The position numbers were made by a program, and so were the translations under genes. The notes under the pieces were generated by a model. It saw nothing but the letters and a program-made list of their open reading frames with translations, was not told the DNA's origin and did no database searches. Shown piece by piece: positions 47,379 to 59,684 of a DNA stretch of 60,000 nucleotides. This stretch comes from Symsagittifera roscoffensis (taxonomy: Eukaryota; Xenacoelomorpha; Acoela; Convolutidae), in assembly GCF_963678635.1 (NCBI RefSeq), contig NC_087067.1, positions 33,332,401-33,392,400 on the forward strand, written 5' to 3'. The first letter of the stretch is position 1; each line of letters opens with the position of its first letter.

Positions 47379-48108
47379 TTTTATTTAAAGCAAAAGTATT
47401 TCTTTTACTTTTATGCGCTAAGAGTTACTGCTGTTTAAAGTTCGGTGATGTCAAAAAGTTAAGCCTAATCGAGCGTGGTGCAAAAATTTTCAATGGGTCA
47501 AATTTTGGCCAAAACAAAAGAAAACCGAAAAATTTCTTTTGCAGTATCAATTTTGTGTACAATCAGCTGCTGATAGGTCAAAAATATTGGAGATAACTTT
47601 TGGGGTCTTTGAGTTATAGCCTTTTGAATTTCGGTGATGTCAAAAAAATAAGCCCAATCGAGCCTGGTGAATTGCGCGAACGGCCATAACTTGCCCAAAA
47701 ATTTTAAAATTTCCAAATTTTATTATTTGGATCACAAGATCACAGTCAAATCTTGGGGGACTGAGAAAATGAACCAATTTCGTCGGTCCAAAACAAAGTT
47801 ATAAGCTTTTGAAATCTCGGTGATACCAAAAAGTTAAGCCTAATCGAGCGTGGTGCAAAAAAAGAAATTTTCAAAATTTTTGTTTTTTTTTGTTGAAAGT
47901 TCATTTTTTTCATCTTGTTTCATAAATTTGAGCTCAGGAAAATTTGAACGAGCCCAAAACGACGTTTGTAGCTCAAGTGTACGTGGAGTAATCATCAGTT
48001 AAAAATTTGGGGGGACCCGAATTTCGGCCATTTTGGACGAAAATCGGCCTAAAAGCTAACTTTTAAGTAGTGCAATTTTTTTTCTTGCATTTTTCAAGAA
48101 AATTGGGC

Positions 48109-48183
48109 TGCCCTCCGCTGTCGCAGAGTGCATTCAAAGAAAACTTATCAAATAGATTTGAATACTTACCTATTTAATAAGTT
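48109..48183 (-). ncRNA. Candidate spliced-leader-like RNA core, unit 39
   Basis: Core is consensus. The upstream exon reads GCCTATTTGTTG in units 39-41, where others have GCCTAATTGTTG. Confidence 0.5.
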
Positions 48184-48537
48184 TATCACAACAAATAGGC
48201 TAAAAGCAACTGACAGTATCCTGGCTGGTATTCAATCATATGCCACTTACAGTGGATGTGCGGCTATCATGCCATATATGGTCATTCAAGGCACCTTGTA
48301 CACGCTCCATAGGTTTTGACCAGCTGATTCGGCCATAAAACACATTGGGCCAAAAAAATTCCAAACAATGTCAATTTTCAGTATTTTGTTTGAAATGCAT
48401 AAATTATAACGTGAGCGTGCAAAATTTTACATGGTATAAGAGCATATTTTTACTCTCGCGCGAGGGCGAGTGTTTTAAAAGTAATGTACATAGACATAAG
48501 CTAGTAAGGATATAAATGAAAGCGGAGTAACTCAAAT

Positions 48538-48654
48538 GCCTACGACCATACCATGTTGAATGCACCGGTTCTCGTCCGATCACCGAAGTTAAGCAACATT
48601 GGGCCTGGTTAGTATTTGGATGGGAGACCGCCTGGGAACACCCGGCCGCCCGGC
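48538..48654 (+). pseudogene. 5S copy 39 with replaced GC-rich 3' end (also C78T)
   Basis: The first 105 nt are 5S with C78T. The last 13 nt (AGGTGTTGTAGGC) are replaced by 12 nt, CGGCCGCCCGGC. This removes the 3' strands of helix I and helix V, so a stable 5S fold is unlikely. The internal promoter, TATA-like box and T-run remain, so it may still be transcribed. First of three consecutive copies with the same change; an assembly error is possible. Confidence 0.8.
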
Positions 48655-49385
48655 TTTTACTTAAAGCAAAAGTATTTCTTTTACTTTTATGCGCTAAGAG
48701 TTATTGCTGTTTAAAGTTCGGTGATGTCAAAAAGTTAAGCCTAATCGAGCGTGGTGCAAAAATTTTCAATGGGTCAAATTTTGGCCAAAACAAAAGAAAA
48801 CCGAAAAATTTCTTTTGCAGTATCAATTTTGTGTACAATCAGCTGCTGATAGGTCAAAAATATTGGAGATAACTTTTGGGGTCTTTGAGTTATAGCCTTT
48901 TGAATTTCGGTGATGTCAAAAAAATAAGCCCAATCGAGCCTGGTGAATTGCGCGAACGGCCATAAATTGCCCAAAAATTTTAAAATTTCCAAATTTTATT
49001 ATTTGGATCACAAGATCACAGTCAAATCTTGGGGGACTGAGAAAATGAACCAATTTCGTCGGTCCAACACAAAGTTATAAGCTTTTGAAATCTCGGTGAT
49101 ACCAAAAAGTTAAGCCTAATCGAGCGTGGTGCAAAAAAAGAAATTTTCAAAATTTTTGTTTTTTTTTTGTTGAAAGTTCATTTTTTTCATCTTGTTTCAT
49201 AAATTTGAGCTCAGGAAAATTCGAACGAGCCCAAAACGACGTTTGTAGCTCAAGTGTACGTGGAGTAATCATCAGTTAAAAATTTGGGGGGACCCGAATT
49301 TCGGCCATTTTGGACGAAAATCGGCCTAAAAGCTAACTTTTAAGTAGTGCAATTTTTTTTCTTGCATTTTTCAAGAAAATTGGGC

Positions 49386-49460
49386 TGCCCTCCGCTGTCG
49401 CAGAGTGCATTCAAAGAAAACTTATCAAATCGATTTGAATACTTACCTATTTAATAAGTT
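49386..49460 (-). ncRNA. Candidate spliced-leader-like RNA core, unit 40
   Basis: One change at the loop/stem border (AAATCGATTTG). GCCTATTTGTTG upstream, as in unit 39. Confidence 0.48.
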
Positions 49461-49814
49461 TATCACAACAAATAGGCTAAAAGCAACTGACAGTATCCTG
49501 GCTGGTATTCAATCATATGCCACTTACAGTGGATGTGCGGCTATCATGCCATATATGGTCATTCAAGGCACCTTGTACACGCTCCATAGGTTTTGACCAG
49601 CTGATTCGGCCATAAAACACATTGGGCCAAAAAAATTCCAAACAATGTCAATTTTCAGTATTTTGTTTGAAATGCATAAATTATAACGTGAGCGTGCAAA
49701 ATTTTACATGGTATAAGAGCATATTTTTACTCTCGCGCGAGGGCGAGTGTTTTAAAAGTAATGTACATAGACATAAGCTAGTAAGGATATAAATGAAAGC
49801 GGAGTAACTCAAAT

Positions 49815-49931
49815 GCCTACGACCATACCATGTTGAATGCACCGGTTCTCGTCCGATCACCGAAGTTAAGCAACATTGGGCCTGGTTAGTACTTGGATGG
49901 GAGACCGCCTGGGAACACCCGGCCGCCCGGC
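49815..49931 (+). pseudogene. 5S copy 40 with replaced GC-rich 3' end
   Basis: Positions 1-105 are consensus, then CGGCCGCCCGGC as in copy 39. Helix I cannot form in the usual way. Confidence 0.8.
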
Positions 49932-50661
49932 TTTTACTTAAAGCAAAAGTATTTCTTTTACTTTTATGCGCTAAGAGTTATTGCTGTTTAAAGTTCGGTG
50001 ATGTCAAAAAGTTAAGCCTAATCGAGCGTGGTGCAAAAATTTTCAATGGGTCAAATTTTGGCCAAAACAAAAGAAAACCGAAAATTTCTTTTGCAGTATC
50101 AATTTTGTGTACAATCAGCTGCTGATAGGTCAAAAATATTGGAGATAACTTTTGGGGTCTTTGAGTTATAGCCTTTTGAATTTCGGTGATGTCAAAAAAA
50201 TAAGCCCAATCGAGCCTGGTGAATTGCGCGAACGGCCATAACTTGCCCAAAAATTTTAAAATTTCCAAATTTTATTATTTGGATCACAAGATCACAGTCA
50301 AATCTTGGGGGACTGAGAAAATGAACCAATTTCGTCGGTCCAACACAAAGTTATAAGCTTTTGAAATCTCGGTGATACCAAAAAGTTAAGCCTAATCGAG
50401 CGTGGTGCAAAAAAAGAAATTTTCAAAATTTTTGTTTTTTTTTTGTTGAAAGTTCATTTTTTTCATCTTGTTTCATAAATTTGAGCTCAGGAAAATTCGA
50501 ACGAGCCCAAAACGACGTTTGTAGCTCAAGTGTGCGTGGAGTAATCATCAGTTAAAAATTTGGGGGGACCCGAATTTCGGCCATTTTGGACGAAAATCGG
50601 CCTAAAAGCTAACTTTTAAGTAGTGCAATTTTTTTTCTTGCATTTTTCAAGAAAGTTGGGC

Positions 50662-50736
50662 TGCCCTCCGCTGTCGCAGAGTGCATTCAAAGAAAAGTTA
50701 TCAAATAGATTTGAATACTAACCTATTTAATAATCT
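50662..50736 (-). ncRNA. Candidate spliced-leader-like RNA core, unit 41 (donor weakened)
   Basis: The donor reads AG/GTTAGTAT instead of GTAAGTAT, the only copy with a changed donor. The outer stem also has changes (AGATTATT in the exon arm, and AACTTTTC after the 3' arm). Likely a degraded copy. Confidence 0.38.
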
Positions 50737-51090
50737 TATCACAACAAATAGGCTAAAAGCAACTGACAGTATCCTGGCTGGTATTCAATCATATGCCACT
50801 TACAGTGGATGTGCGGCTATCATGCCATATATGGTCATTCAAGGCACCTTGTACACGCTCCATAGGTTTTGACCAGCTGATTCGGCCATAAAACACATTG
50901 GGCCAAAAAAATTCCAAACAATGTCAATTTTCAGTATTTTGTTTGAAATGCATAAATTATAACGTGAGCGTGCAAAATTTTACATGGTATAAGAGCATAT
51001 TTTTACTCTCGCGCGAGGGCGAGTGTTTTAAAAGTAATGTACATAGACATAAGCTAGTAAGGATATAAATGAGAGCGGAGTAACTCAAAT

Positions 51091-51207
51091 GCCTACGACC
51101 ATACCATGTTGAATGCACCGGTTCTCGTCCGATCACCGAAGTTAAGCAACATTGGGCCTGGTTAGTACTTGGATGGGAGACCGCCTGGGAACACCCGGCC
51201 GCCCGGC
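51091..51207 (+). pseudogene. 5S copy 41 with replaced GC-rich 3' end
   Basis: Positions 1-105 are consensus, followed by the same 12-nt GC-rich end. Last of the three; the next unit has the normal AGGTGTTGTAGGC end again. Confidence 0.8.
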
Positions 51208-51938
51208 TTTTACTTAAAGCAAAAGTATTTCTTTTACTTTTATGCGCTAAGAGTTATTGCTGTTTAAAGTTCGGTGATGTCAAAAAGTTAAGCCTAATCG
51301 AGCGTGGTGCAAAAATTTTCAATGGGTCAAATTTTGGCCAAAACAAAAGAAAACCGAAAAATTTCTATTGCAGTATCAATTTTGTGTACAATCAGCTGCT
51401 GATAGGTCAAAAATATTGGAGATAACTTTTGGGGTCTTTGAGTTATAGCCTTTTGAATTTCGGTGATGTCAAAAAAATAAGCCCAATCGAGCCTGGTGAA
51501 TTGCGCGAACGGCCATAACTTGCCCAAAAATTTTAAAATTTCCAAATTTTATTATTTGGATCACAAGATCACAGTCAAATCTTGGGGGACTGAGAAAATG
51601 AACCAATTTCGTCGGTCCAACACAAAGTTATAAGCTTTTGAAATCTCGGTGATACCAAAAAGTTAAGCCTAATCGAGCGTGGTGCAAAAAAAGAAATTTT
51701 CAAAATTTTTGTTTTTTTTTTGTTGAAAGTTCATTTTTTTCATCTTGTTTCATAAATTTGAGCTCAGGAAAATTTGAACGAGCCCAAAACGACGTTTGTA
51801 GCTCAAGTGTGCGTGGAGTAATCATCAGTTAAAAATTTGGGGGGACCCGAATTTCGGCCATTTTGGACGAAAATCGGCCTAAAAGCTAACTTTTAAGTAG
51901 TGCAATTTTTTTTCTTGCATTTTTCAAGAAAATTGGGC

Positions 51939-52013
51939 TGCCCTCCGCTGTCGCAGAGTGCATTCAAAGAAAACTTATCAAATAGATTTGAATACTTACC
52001 TATTTAATAAGTT
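51939..52013 (-). ncRNA. Candidate spliced-leader-like RNA core, unit 42 (consensus)
   Basis: Same 75 bp as unit 2. Confidence 0.52.
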
Positions 52014-52367
52014 TATCACAACAATTAGGCTAAAAGCAACTGACAGTATCCTGGCTGGTATTCAATCATATGCCACTTACAGTGGATGTGCGGCTATCAT
52101 GCCATAGATGGTCATTCAAGGCACCTTGTACACGCTCCATAGGTTTTGACCAGCTGATTCGGCCATAAAACACATTGGGCCAAAAAAATTCCAAACAATG
52201 TCAATTTTCAGTATTTTGTTTGAAATGCATAAATTATAACGTGAGCGTGCAAAATTTTACATGGTATAAGAGCATTTTTTTACTCTCGCGCGAGGGCGAG
52301 TGTTTTAAAAGTAATGTACATAGACATAAGCTAGTAAGGATATAAATGAAAGCGGAGTAACTCAAAT

Positions 52368-52485
52368 GCCTACGACCATACCATGTTGAATGCACCGGTT
52401 CTCGTCCGATCACCGAAGTTAAGCAACATTGGGCCTGGTTAGTACTTGGATGGGAGAACGCCTGGGAACACCAGGTGTTGTAGGC
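52368..52485 (+). rRNA. 5S rRNA, copy 42 (C91A)
   Basis: C91A in box C on an otherwise consensus gene. Confidence 0.95.
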
Positions 52486-53217
52486 TTTTACTTAAAGCAA
52501 AAGTATTTCTTTTACTTTTATGCGCTAAGAGTTATTGCTGTTTAAAGTTCGGTGATGTCAAAAAGTTAAGCCTAATCGAGCGTGGTGCAAAAATTTTCAA
52601 TGGGTCAAATTTTGGCCAAAACAAAAGAAAACCGAAAAATTTCTTTTGCAGTATCAATTTTGTGTACAATCAGCTGCTGATAGGTCAAAAATATTGGAGA
52701 TAACTTTTGGGGTCTTTGAGTTATAGCCTTTTGAATTTCGGTGATGTCAAAAAAATAAGCCCAATCGAGCCTGGTGAATTGCGCGAACGGCCATAACTTG
52801 CCCAAAAATTTTAAAATTTCCAAACTTTATTATTTGGATCACAAGATCACAGTCAAATCTTGGGGGACTGAGAAAATGAACCAATTTCGTCGGTCCAACA
52901 CAAAGTTATAAGCTTTTGAAATCTCGGTGATACCAAAAAGTTAAGCCTAATCGAGCGTGGTGCAAAAAAAGAAATTTTCAAAATTTTTGTTTTTTTTTTT
53001 GTTGAAAGTTCATTTTTTTCATCTTGTTTCATAAATTTGAGCTCAGGAAAATTCGAACGAGCCCAAAACGACGTTTGTAGCTCAAGTGTGCGTGGAGTAA
53101 TCATCAGTTAAAAATTTGGGGGGACCCGAATTTCGGCCATTTTGGACGAAAATCGGCCTAAAAGCTAACTTTTAAGTAGTGCAATTTTTTTTCTTGCATT
53201 TTTCAAGAAAATTGGGC

Positions 53218-53292
53218 TGCCCTCCGCTGTCGCAGAGTGCATTCAAAGAAAACTTATCAAATAGATTTGAATACTTACCTATTTAATAAGTT
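53218..53292 (-). ncRNA. Candidate spliced-leader-like RNA core, unit 43 (consensus)
   Basis: Same 75 bp as unit 2. Confidence 0.52.
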
Positions 53293-53647
53293 TATCACAA
53301 CAATTAGGCTAAAAGCAACTGACAGTATCCTGGCTGGTATTCAATCATATGCCACTTACAGTGGATGTGCGGCTATCATGCCATAGATGGTCATTCAAGG
53401 CACCTTGTACACGCTCCATAGGTTTTGACCAGCTGATTCGGCCATAAAACACATTGGGCCAAAAAAAATTCCAAACAATGTCAATTTTCAGTATTTTGTT
53501 TGAAATGCATAAATTATAACGTGAGCGTGCAAAATTTTACATGGTATAAGAGCATTTTTTTACTCTCGCGCGAGGGCGAGTGTTTTAAAAGTAATGTACA
53601 TAGACATAAGCTAGTAAGGATATAAATGAAAGCGGAGTAACTCAAAT

Positions 53648-53765
53648 GCCTACGACCATACCATGTTGAATGCACCGGTTCTCGTCCGATCACCGAAGTT
53701 AAGCAACATTGGGCCTGGTTAGTACTTGGATGGGAGAACGCCTGGGAACACCAGGTGTTTTAGGC
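53648..53765 (+). rRNA. 5S rRNA, copy 43 (C91A, G113T)
   Basis: G113T breaks the C6-G113 pair of helix I (GTTTTAGGC), added to C91A in box C. Confidence 0.93.
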
Positions 53766-54497
53766 TTTTACTTAAAGCAAAAGTATTTCTTTTACTTTTA
53801 TGCGCTAAGAGTTATTGCTGTTTAAAGTTCGGTGATGTCAAAAAGTTAAGCCTAATCGAGCGTGGTGCAAAAATTTTCAATGGGTCAAATTTTGGCCAAA
53901 ACAAAAGAAAACCGAAAAATTTCTTTTGCAGTATCAATTTTGTGTACAATCAGCTGCTGATAGGTCAAAAATATTGGAGATAACTTTTGGGGTCTTTGAG
54001 TTATAGCCTTTTGAATTTCGGTGATGTCAAAAAAATAAGCCCAATCGAGCCTGGTGAATTGCGCGAACGGCCATAACTTGCCCAAAAATTTTAAAATTTC
54101 CAAATTTTATTATTTGGATCACAAGATCACAGTCAAATCTTGGGGGACTGAGAAAATGAACCAATTTCGTCGGTCCAACACACAGTTATAAGCTTTTGAA
54201 ATCTCGGTGATACCAAAAAGTTAAGCCTAATCGAGCGTGGTGCAAAAAAAGAAATTTTCAAAATTTTTGTTTTTTTTTTTGTTGAAAGTTCATTTTTTTC
54301 ATCTTGTTTCATAAATTTGAGCTCAGGAAAATTCGAACGAGCCCAAAACGACGTTTGTAGCTCAAGTGTGCGTGGAGTAATCATCAGTTAAAAATTTGGG
54401 GGGACCCGAATTTCGGCCATTTTGGACGAAAATCGGCCTAAAAGCTAACTTTTAAGTAGTGCAATTTTTTTTCTTGCATTTTTCAAGAAAATTGGGC

Positions 54498-54572
54498 TGC
54501 CCTCCGCTGTCGCAGAGTGCATTCAAAGAAAACTTATCAAATAGATTTGAATACTTACCTATTTAATAAGTT
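54498..54572 (-). ncRNA. Candidate spliced-leader-like RNA core, unit 44 (consensus)
   Basis: Same 75 bp as unit 2. Confidence 0.52.
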
Positions 54573-54927
54573 TATCACAACAATTAGGCTAAAAGCAACT
54601 GACAGTATCCTGGCTGGTATTCAATCATATGCCACTTACAGTGGATGTGCGGCTATCATGCCATAGATGGTCATTCAAGGCACCTTGTACACGCTCCATA
54701 GGTTTTGACCAGCTGATTCGGCCATAAAACACATTGGGCCAAAAAAAATTCCAAACAATGTCAATTTTCAGTATTTTGTTTGAAATGCATAAATTATAAC
54801 GTGAGCGTGCAAAATTTTACATGGTATAAGAGCATTTTTTTACTCTCGCGCGAGGGCGAGTGTTTTAAAAGTAATGTACATAGACATAAGCTAGTAAGGA
54901 TATAAATGAAAGCGGAGTAACTCAAAT

Positions 54928-55045
54928 GCCTACGACCATACCATGTTGAATGCACCGGTTCTCGTCCGATCACCGAAGTTAAGCAACATTGGGCCTGGTT
55001 AGTACTTGGATGGGAGAACGCCTGGGAACACCAGGTGTTTTAGGC
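54928..55045 (+). rRNA. 5S rRNA, copy 44 (C91A, G113T)
   Basis: Same haplotype as copy 43, exactly 1,280 bp away. Confidence 0.93.
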
Positions 55046-55777
55046 TTTTACTTAAAGCAAAAGTATTTCTTTTACTTTTATGCGCTAAGAGTTATTGCTG
55101 TTTAAAGTTCGGTGATGTCAAAAAGTTAAGCCTAATCGAGCGTGGTGCAAAAATTTTCAATGGGTCAAATTTTGGCCAAAACAAAAGAAAACTGAAAAAT
55201 TTCTTTTGCAGTATCAATTTTGTGTACAATCAGCTGCTGATAGGTCAAAAATATTGGAGATAACTTTTGGGGTCTTTGAGTTATAGCCTTTTGAATTTCG
55301 GTGATGTCAAAAAAATAAGCCCAATCGAGCCTGGTGAATTGCGCGAACGGCCATAACTTGCCCAAAAATTTTAAAATTTCCAAATTTTATTATTTGGATC
55401 ACAAGATCACAGTCAAATCTTGGGGGACTGAGAAAATGAACCAATTTCGTCGGTCCAACACACAGTTATAAGCTTTTGAAATCTCGGTGATACCAAAAAG
55501 TTAAGCCTAATCGAGCGTGGTGCAAAAAAAGAAATTTTCAAAATTTTTGTTTTTTTTTTTGTTGAAAGTTCATTTTTTTCATCTTGTTTCATAAATTTGA
55601 GCTCAGGAAAATTCGAACGAGCCCAAAACGACGTTTGTAGCTCAAGTGTGCGTGGAGTAATCATCAGTTAAAAATTTGGGGGGACCCGAATTTCGGCCAT
55701 TTTGGACGAAAATCGGCCTAAAAGCTAACTTTTAAGTAGTGCAATTTTTTTTCTTGCATTTTTCAAGAAAATTGGGC

Positions 55778-55852
55778 TGCCCTCCGCTGTCGCAGAGTGC
55801 ATTCAAAGAAAACTTATCAAATAGATTTGAATACTTACCTATTTAATAAGTT
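55778..55852 (-). ncRNA. Candidate spliced-leader-like RNA core, unit 45 (consensus)
   Basis: Same 75 bp as unit 2. Confidence 0.52.
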
Positions 55853-56207
55853 TATCACAACAATTAGGCTAAAAGCAACTGACAGTATCCTGGCTGGTAT
55901 TCAATCATATGCCACTTACAGTGGATGTGCGGCTATCATGCCATAGATGGTCATTCAAGGCACCTTGTACACGCTCCATAGGTTTTGACCAGCTGATTCG
56001 GCCATAAAACACATTGGGCCAAAAAAAATTCCAAACAATGTCAATTTTCAGTATTTTGTTTGAAATGCATAAATTATAACGTGAGCGTGCAAAATTTTAC
56101 ATGGTATAAGAGCATTTTTTTACTCTCGCGCGAGGGCGAGTGTTTTAAAAGTAATGTACATAGACATAAGCTAGTAAGGATATAAATGAAAGCGGAGTAA
56201 CTCAAAT

Positions 56208-56325
56208 GCCTACGACCATACCATGTTGAATGCACCGGTTCTCGTCCGATCACCGAAGTTAAGCAACATTGGGCCTGGTTAGTACTTGGATGGGAGAACG
56301 CCTGGGAACACCAGGTGTTTTAGGC
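56208..56325 (+). rRNA. 5S rRNA, copy 45 (C91A, G113T)
   Basis: Same haplotype as copies 43 and 44, again at 1,280 bp. Confidence 0.93.
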
Positions 56326-57057
56326 TTTTACTTAAAGCAAAAGTATTTCTTTTACTTTTATGCGCTAAGAGTTATTGCTGTTTAAAGTTCGGTGATGTCA
56401 AAAAGTTAAGCCTAATCGAGCGTGGTGCAAAAATTTTCAATGGGTCAAATTTTGGCCAAAACAAAAGAAAACCGAAAAATTTCTTTTGCAGTATCAATTT
56501 TGTGTACAATCAGCTGCTGATAGGTCAAAAATATTGGAGATAACTTTTGGGGTCTTTGAGTTATAGCCTTTTGAATTTCGGTGATGTCAAAAAAATAAGC
56601 CCAATCGAGCCTGGTGAATTGCGCGAACGGCCATAACTTGCCCAAAAATTTTAAAATTTCCAAATTTTATTATTTGGATCACAAGATCACAGTCAAATCT
56701 TGGGGGACTGAGAAAATGAACCAATTTCGTCGGTCCAACACAAAGTTATAAGCTTTTGAAATCTCGGTGATACCAAAAAGTTAAGCCTAATCGAGCGTGG
56801 TGCAAAAAATGAAATTTTCAAAAAGTTTTGTTTTTTTTTCGTTGAAAGTTCATTTTTTTCATCTCGTTTCATAAATTTGAGCTCAAGACAATTCCAACGA
56901 GCCCAAAACGACGTTTGTAGCTCAAGTGTACGTGGAGTAATCATCAGTTGAAAATTTGGGGGGACCCGAATTTCGGCCATTTTGGACGAAAATCGGCCTA
57001 AAAGCTAACTTTTAACTTAGTGCAATTTTTTTCTTGCATTTTTCAAGAGAATTGGGC

Positions 57058-57132
57058 TGCCCTCCGCTGTCGCAGAGTGCATTCAAAGAAAACTTATCAA
57101 ATATATTTGAATACTTACCTAATTAATAAGTT
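57058..57132 (-). ncRNA. Candidate spliced-leader-like RNA core, unit 46 (exon end variant)
   Basis: Exon end TTAATTAG, and the facing arm reads ATATTTG, so the donor stem loses two pairs near the loop. Confidence 0.44.
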
Positions 57133-57486
57133 TATCACAACAATTAGGCTAAAAGCAACTGACAGTATCCTGGCTGGTATTCAATCATATGCCACTTACA
57201 GTGGATGTGCGGCTATCATGCCATAGATGGTCATTCAAGGCACCTTGTACACGCTCCATAGGTTTTGACCAGCTGATTTGGCCATAAAACACATTGGGCC
57301 AAAAAAATTCCAAACAATGTCAATTTTCAGTATTTTGTTTGAAATGCATAAATTATAACGTGAGCGTGCAAAATTTTACATGGTATAAGAGCATATTTTT
57401 ACTCTCGCGCGAGGGCGAGTGTTTTAAAAGTAATGTACATAGACATAAGCTAGTAAGGATATAAATGAAAGCGGAGTAACTCAAAT

Positions 57487-57604
57487 GCCTACAACCATAC
57501 CATGTTGAATGCACCGGTTCTCGTCCGATCACCGAAGTTAAGCAACATTGAGCCTGGTTAGTACTTGGATGGGAGACCGCCTGGGAACACCAGGTGTTGT
57601 AGGC
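57487..57604 (+). rRNA. 5S rRNA, copy 46 (G7A, G65A)
   Basis: GCCTACAACC and CATTGAGCC replace the consensus; G65A lies at the edge of box A. Confidence 0.95.
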
Positions 57605-58337
57605 TTTTATTTAAAGCAAAAGTAATTCTTTTACTTTTATGCGCTAAGAGTTATTGCTGTTTAAAGTTCGGTGATGTCAAAAAGTTAAGCCTAATCGAGC
57701 GTGGTGCAAAAATTTTCAATGGGTCAAATTTTGGCCAAAACAAAAGAAAACCGAAAAATTTCTTTTGCAGTATCAATTTTGTGTACAATCAGCTGCTGAT
57801 AGGTCAAAAATAATGGAGATAACTTTTGGGGTCTTTGAGTTATAGCCTTTTGAATTTCGGTGATGTCAAAAAAATAAGCCCAATCGAGCCTGGTGAATTG
57901 CGCGAACGGCCATAACTTGCCCAAAAATTTTAAAATATCCAAATTTTATTATTTGGATCACAAGATCATAGTCGAATCTTGGGGGACTGAGAAAATGAAC
58001 CAATTTCGTCTGTCCAACACAAAGTTATAAATTTTTGAAATCTCGGTGATACCAAAAAGTTAAGCCTAATCGAGCGTGGTGCAAAAAATGAAATTTTCAA
58101 AAAGTTTTGTTTTTTTTTTCGTTGAAAGTTCATTTTTTTCATCTTGTTTCATAAATTTGAGCTCAAGACAATTCCAACGAGCCCAAAACGACGTTTGTAG
58201 CTCAAGTGTACGTGGAGTAATCATCAGTTGAAAATTTGGGGGGACCCGAATTTCGGCCATTTTGGACGAAAATCGGCCTAAAAGCTAACTTTTAACTTAG
58301 TGCAATTTTTTTCTTGCATTTTTCAAGAGAATTGGGC

Positions 58338-58412
58338 TGCCCTCCGCTGTCGCAGAGTGCATTCAAAGAAAACTTATCAAATATATTTGAATACTTACCT
58401 AATTAATAAGTT
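58338..58412 (-). ncRNA. Candidate spliced-leader-like RNA core, unit 47 (exon end variant)
   Basis: Same exon end and arm changes as unit 46. Confidence 0.44.
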
Positions 58413-58766
58413 TATCACAACAATTAGGCTAAAAGCAACTGACAGTATCCTGGCTGGTATTCAATCATATGCCACTTACAGTGGATGTGCGGCTATCATG
58501 CCATAGATGGTCATTCAAGGCACCTTGTACACGCTCCATAGGTTTTGACCAGCTGATTTGGCCATAAAACACATTGGGCCAAAAAAATTCCAAACAATGT
58601 CAATTTTCAGTATTTTGTTTGAAATGCATAAATTATAACGTGAGCGTGCAAAATTTTACATGGTATAAGAGCATATTTTTACTCTCGCGCGAGGGCGAGT
58701 GTTTTAAAAGTAATGTACATAGACATAAGCTAGTAAGGATATAAATGAAAGCGGAGTAACTCAAAT

Positions 58767-58884
58767 GCCTACAACCATACCATGTTGAATGCACCGGTTC
58801 TCGTCCGATCACCGAAGTTAAGCAACATTGAGCCTGGTTAGTACTTGGATGGGAGACCGCCTGGGAACACCAGGTGTTGTAGGC
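58767..58884 (+). rRNA. 5S rRNA, copy 47 (G7A, G65A)
   Basis: Same haplotype as copy 46, 1,280 bp away. Last complete 5S gene of the window. Confidence 0.95.
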
Positions 58885-59609
58885 TTTTATTTAAAGCAAA
58901 AGTAATTCTTTTACTTTTATGCGCTAAGAGTTATTGCTGTTTAAAGTTCGGTGATGTCAAAAAGTTAAGCCTAATCGAGCGTGGTGCAAAAATTTTCAAT
59001 GGGTCAAATTTTGGCCAAAACAAAAGAAAACCGAAAAATTTCTTTTGCAGTATCAATTTTGTGTATAATCAGCTGCTGATAGGTCAAAAATAATGGAGAT
59101 AACTTTTGGGGTCTTTGAGTTATAGCCTTTTGAATTTCGGTGATGTCAAAAAAATAAGCCCAATCGAGCCTGGTGAATTGCGCGAACGGCCATAACTTGC
59201 CCAAAAATTTTAAAACATCCAAATTTTATTATTTGGATCACAAGATCATAGTCAAATCTTGGGGGACTGAGAAAATGAACCAATTTCGTCGGTCCAACAC
59301 AAAGTTATAAGCTTTTGAAATCTCGGTGATACCAAAAAGTTAAGCCTAATCGAGCGTGGTGCAAAAAACGAAATTTTCAAAATTTTTTTTTTTCAAAGTT
59401 CATTTTTTTCATCTTGTTTCATAAATTTGAGCTCAGGACAATTCCAACGAGCCCAAAACGACGTTTGTAGCTCAAGTGTACGTGGAGTAATCATCAGTTG
59501 AAAATTTGGGGGGACCCGAACTTCGGCCATTTTGGACGAAAATCGGCCTAAAAGCTAACTTTTAAGTTAGTGCAATTTTTTTTTCTTGCATTTTTCAAGA
59601 GAATGGGGC

Positions 59610-59684
59610 TGCCCTCCGCTGTCGCAGAGTGCATTCAAAGAAAACTTATCAAATAGATTTGAATACTTACCTATTTAATAAGTT
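59610..59684 (-). ncRNA. Candidate spliced-leader-like RNA core, unit 48 (consensus)
   Basis: Same 75 bp as unit 2. From the usual 355-bp spacing, the matching 5S gene should start about 40 bp beyond the window end. Confidence 0.52.
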
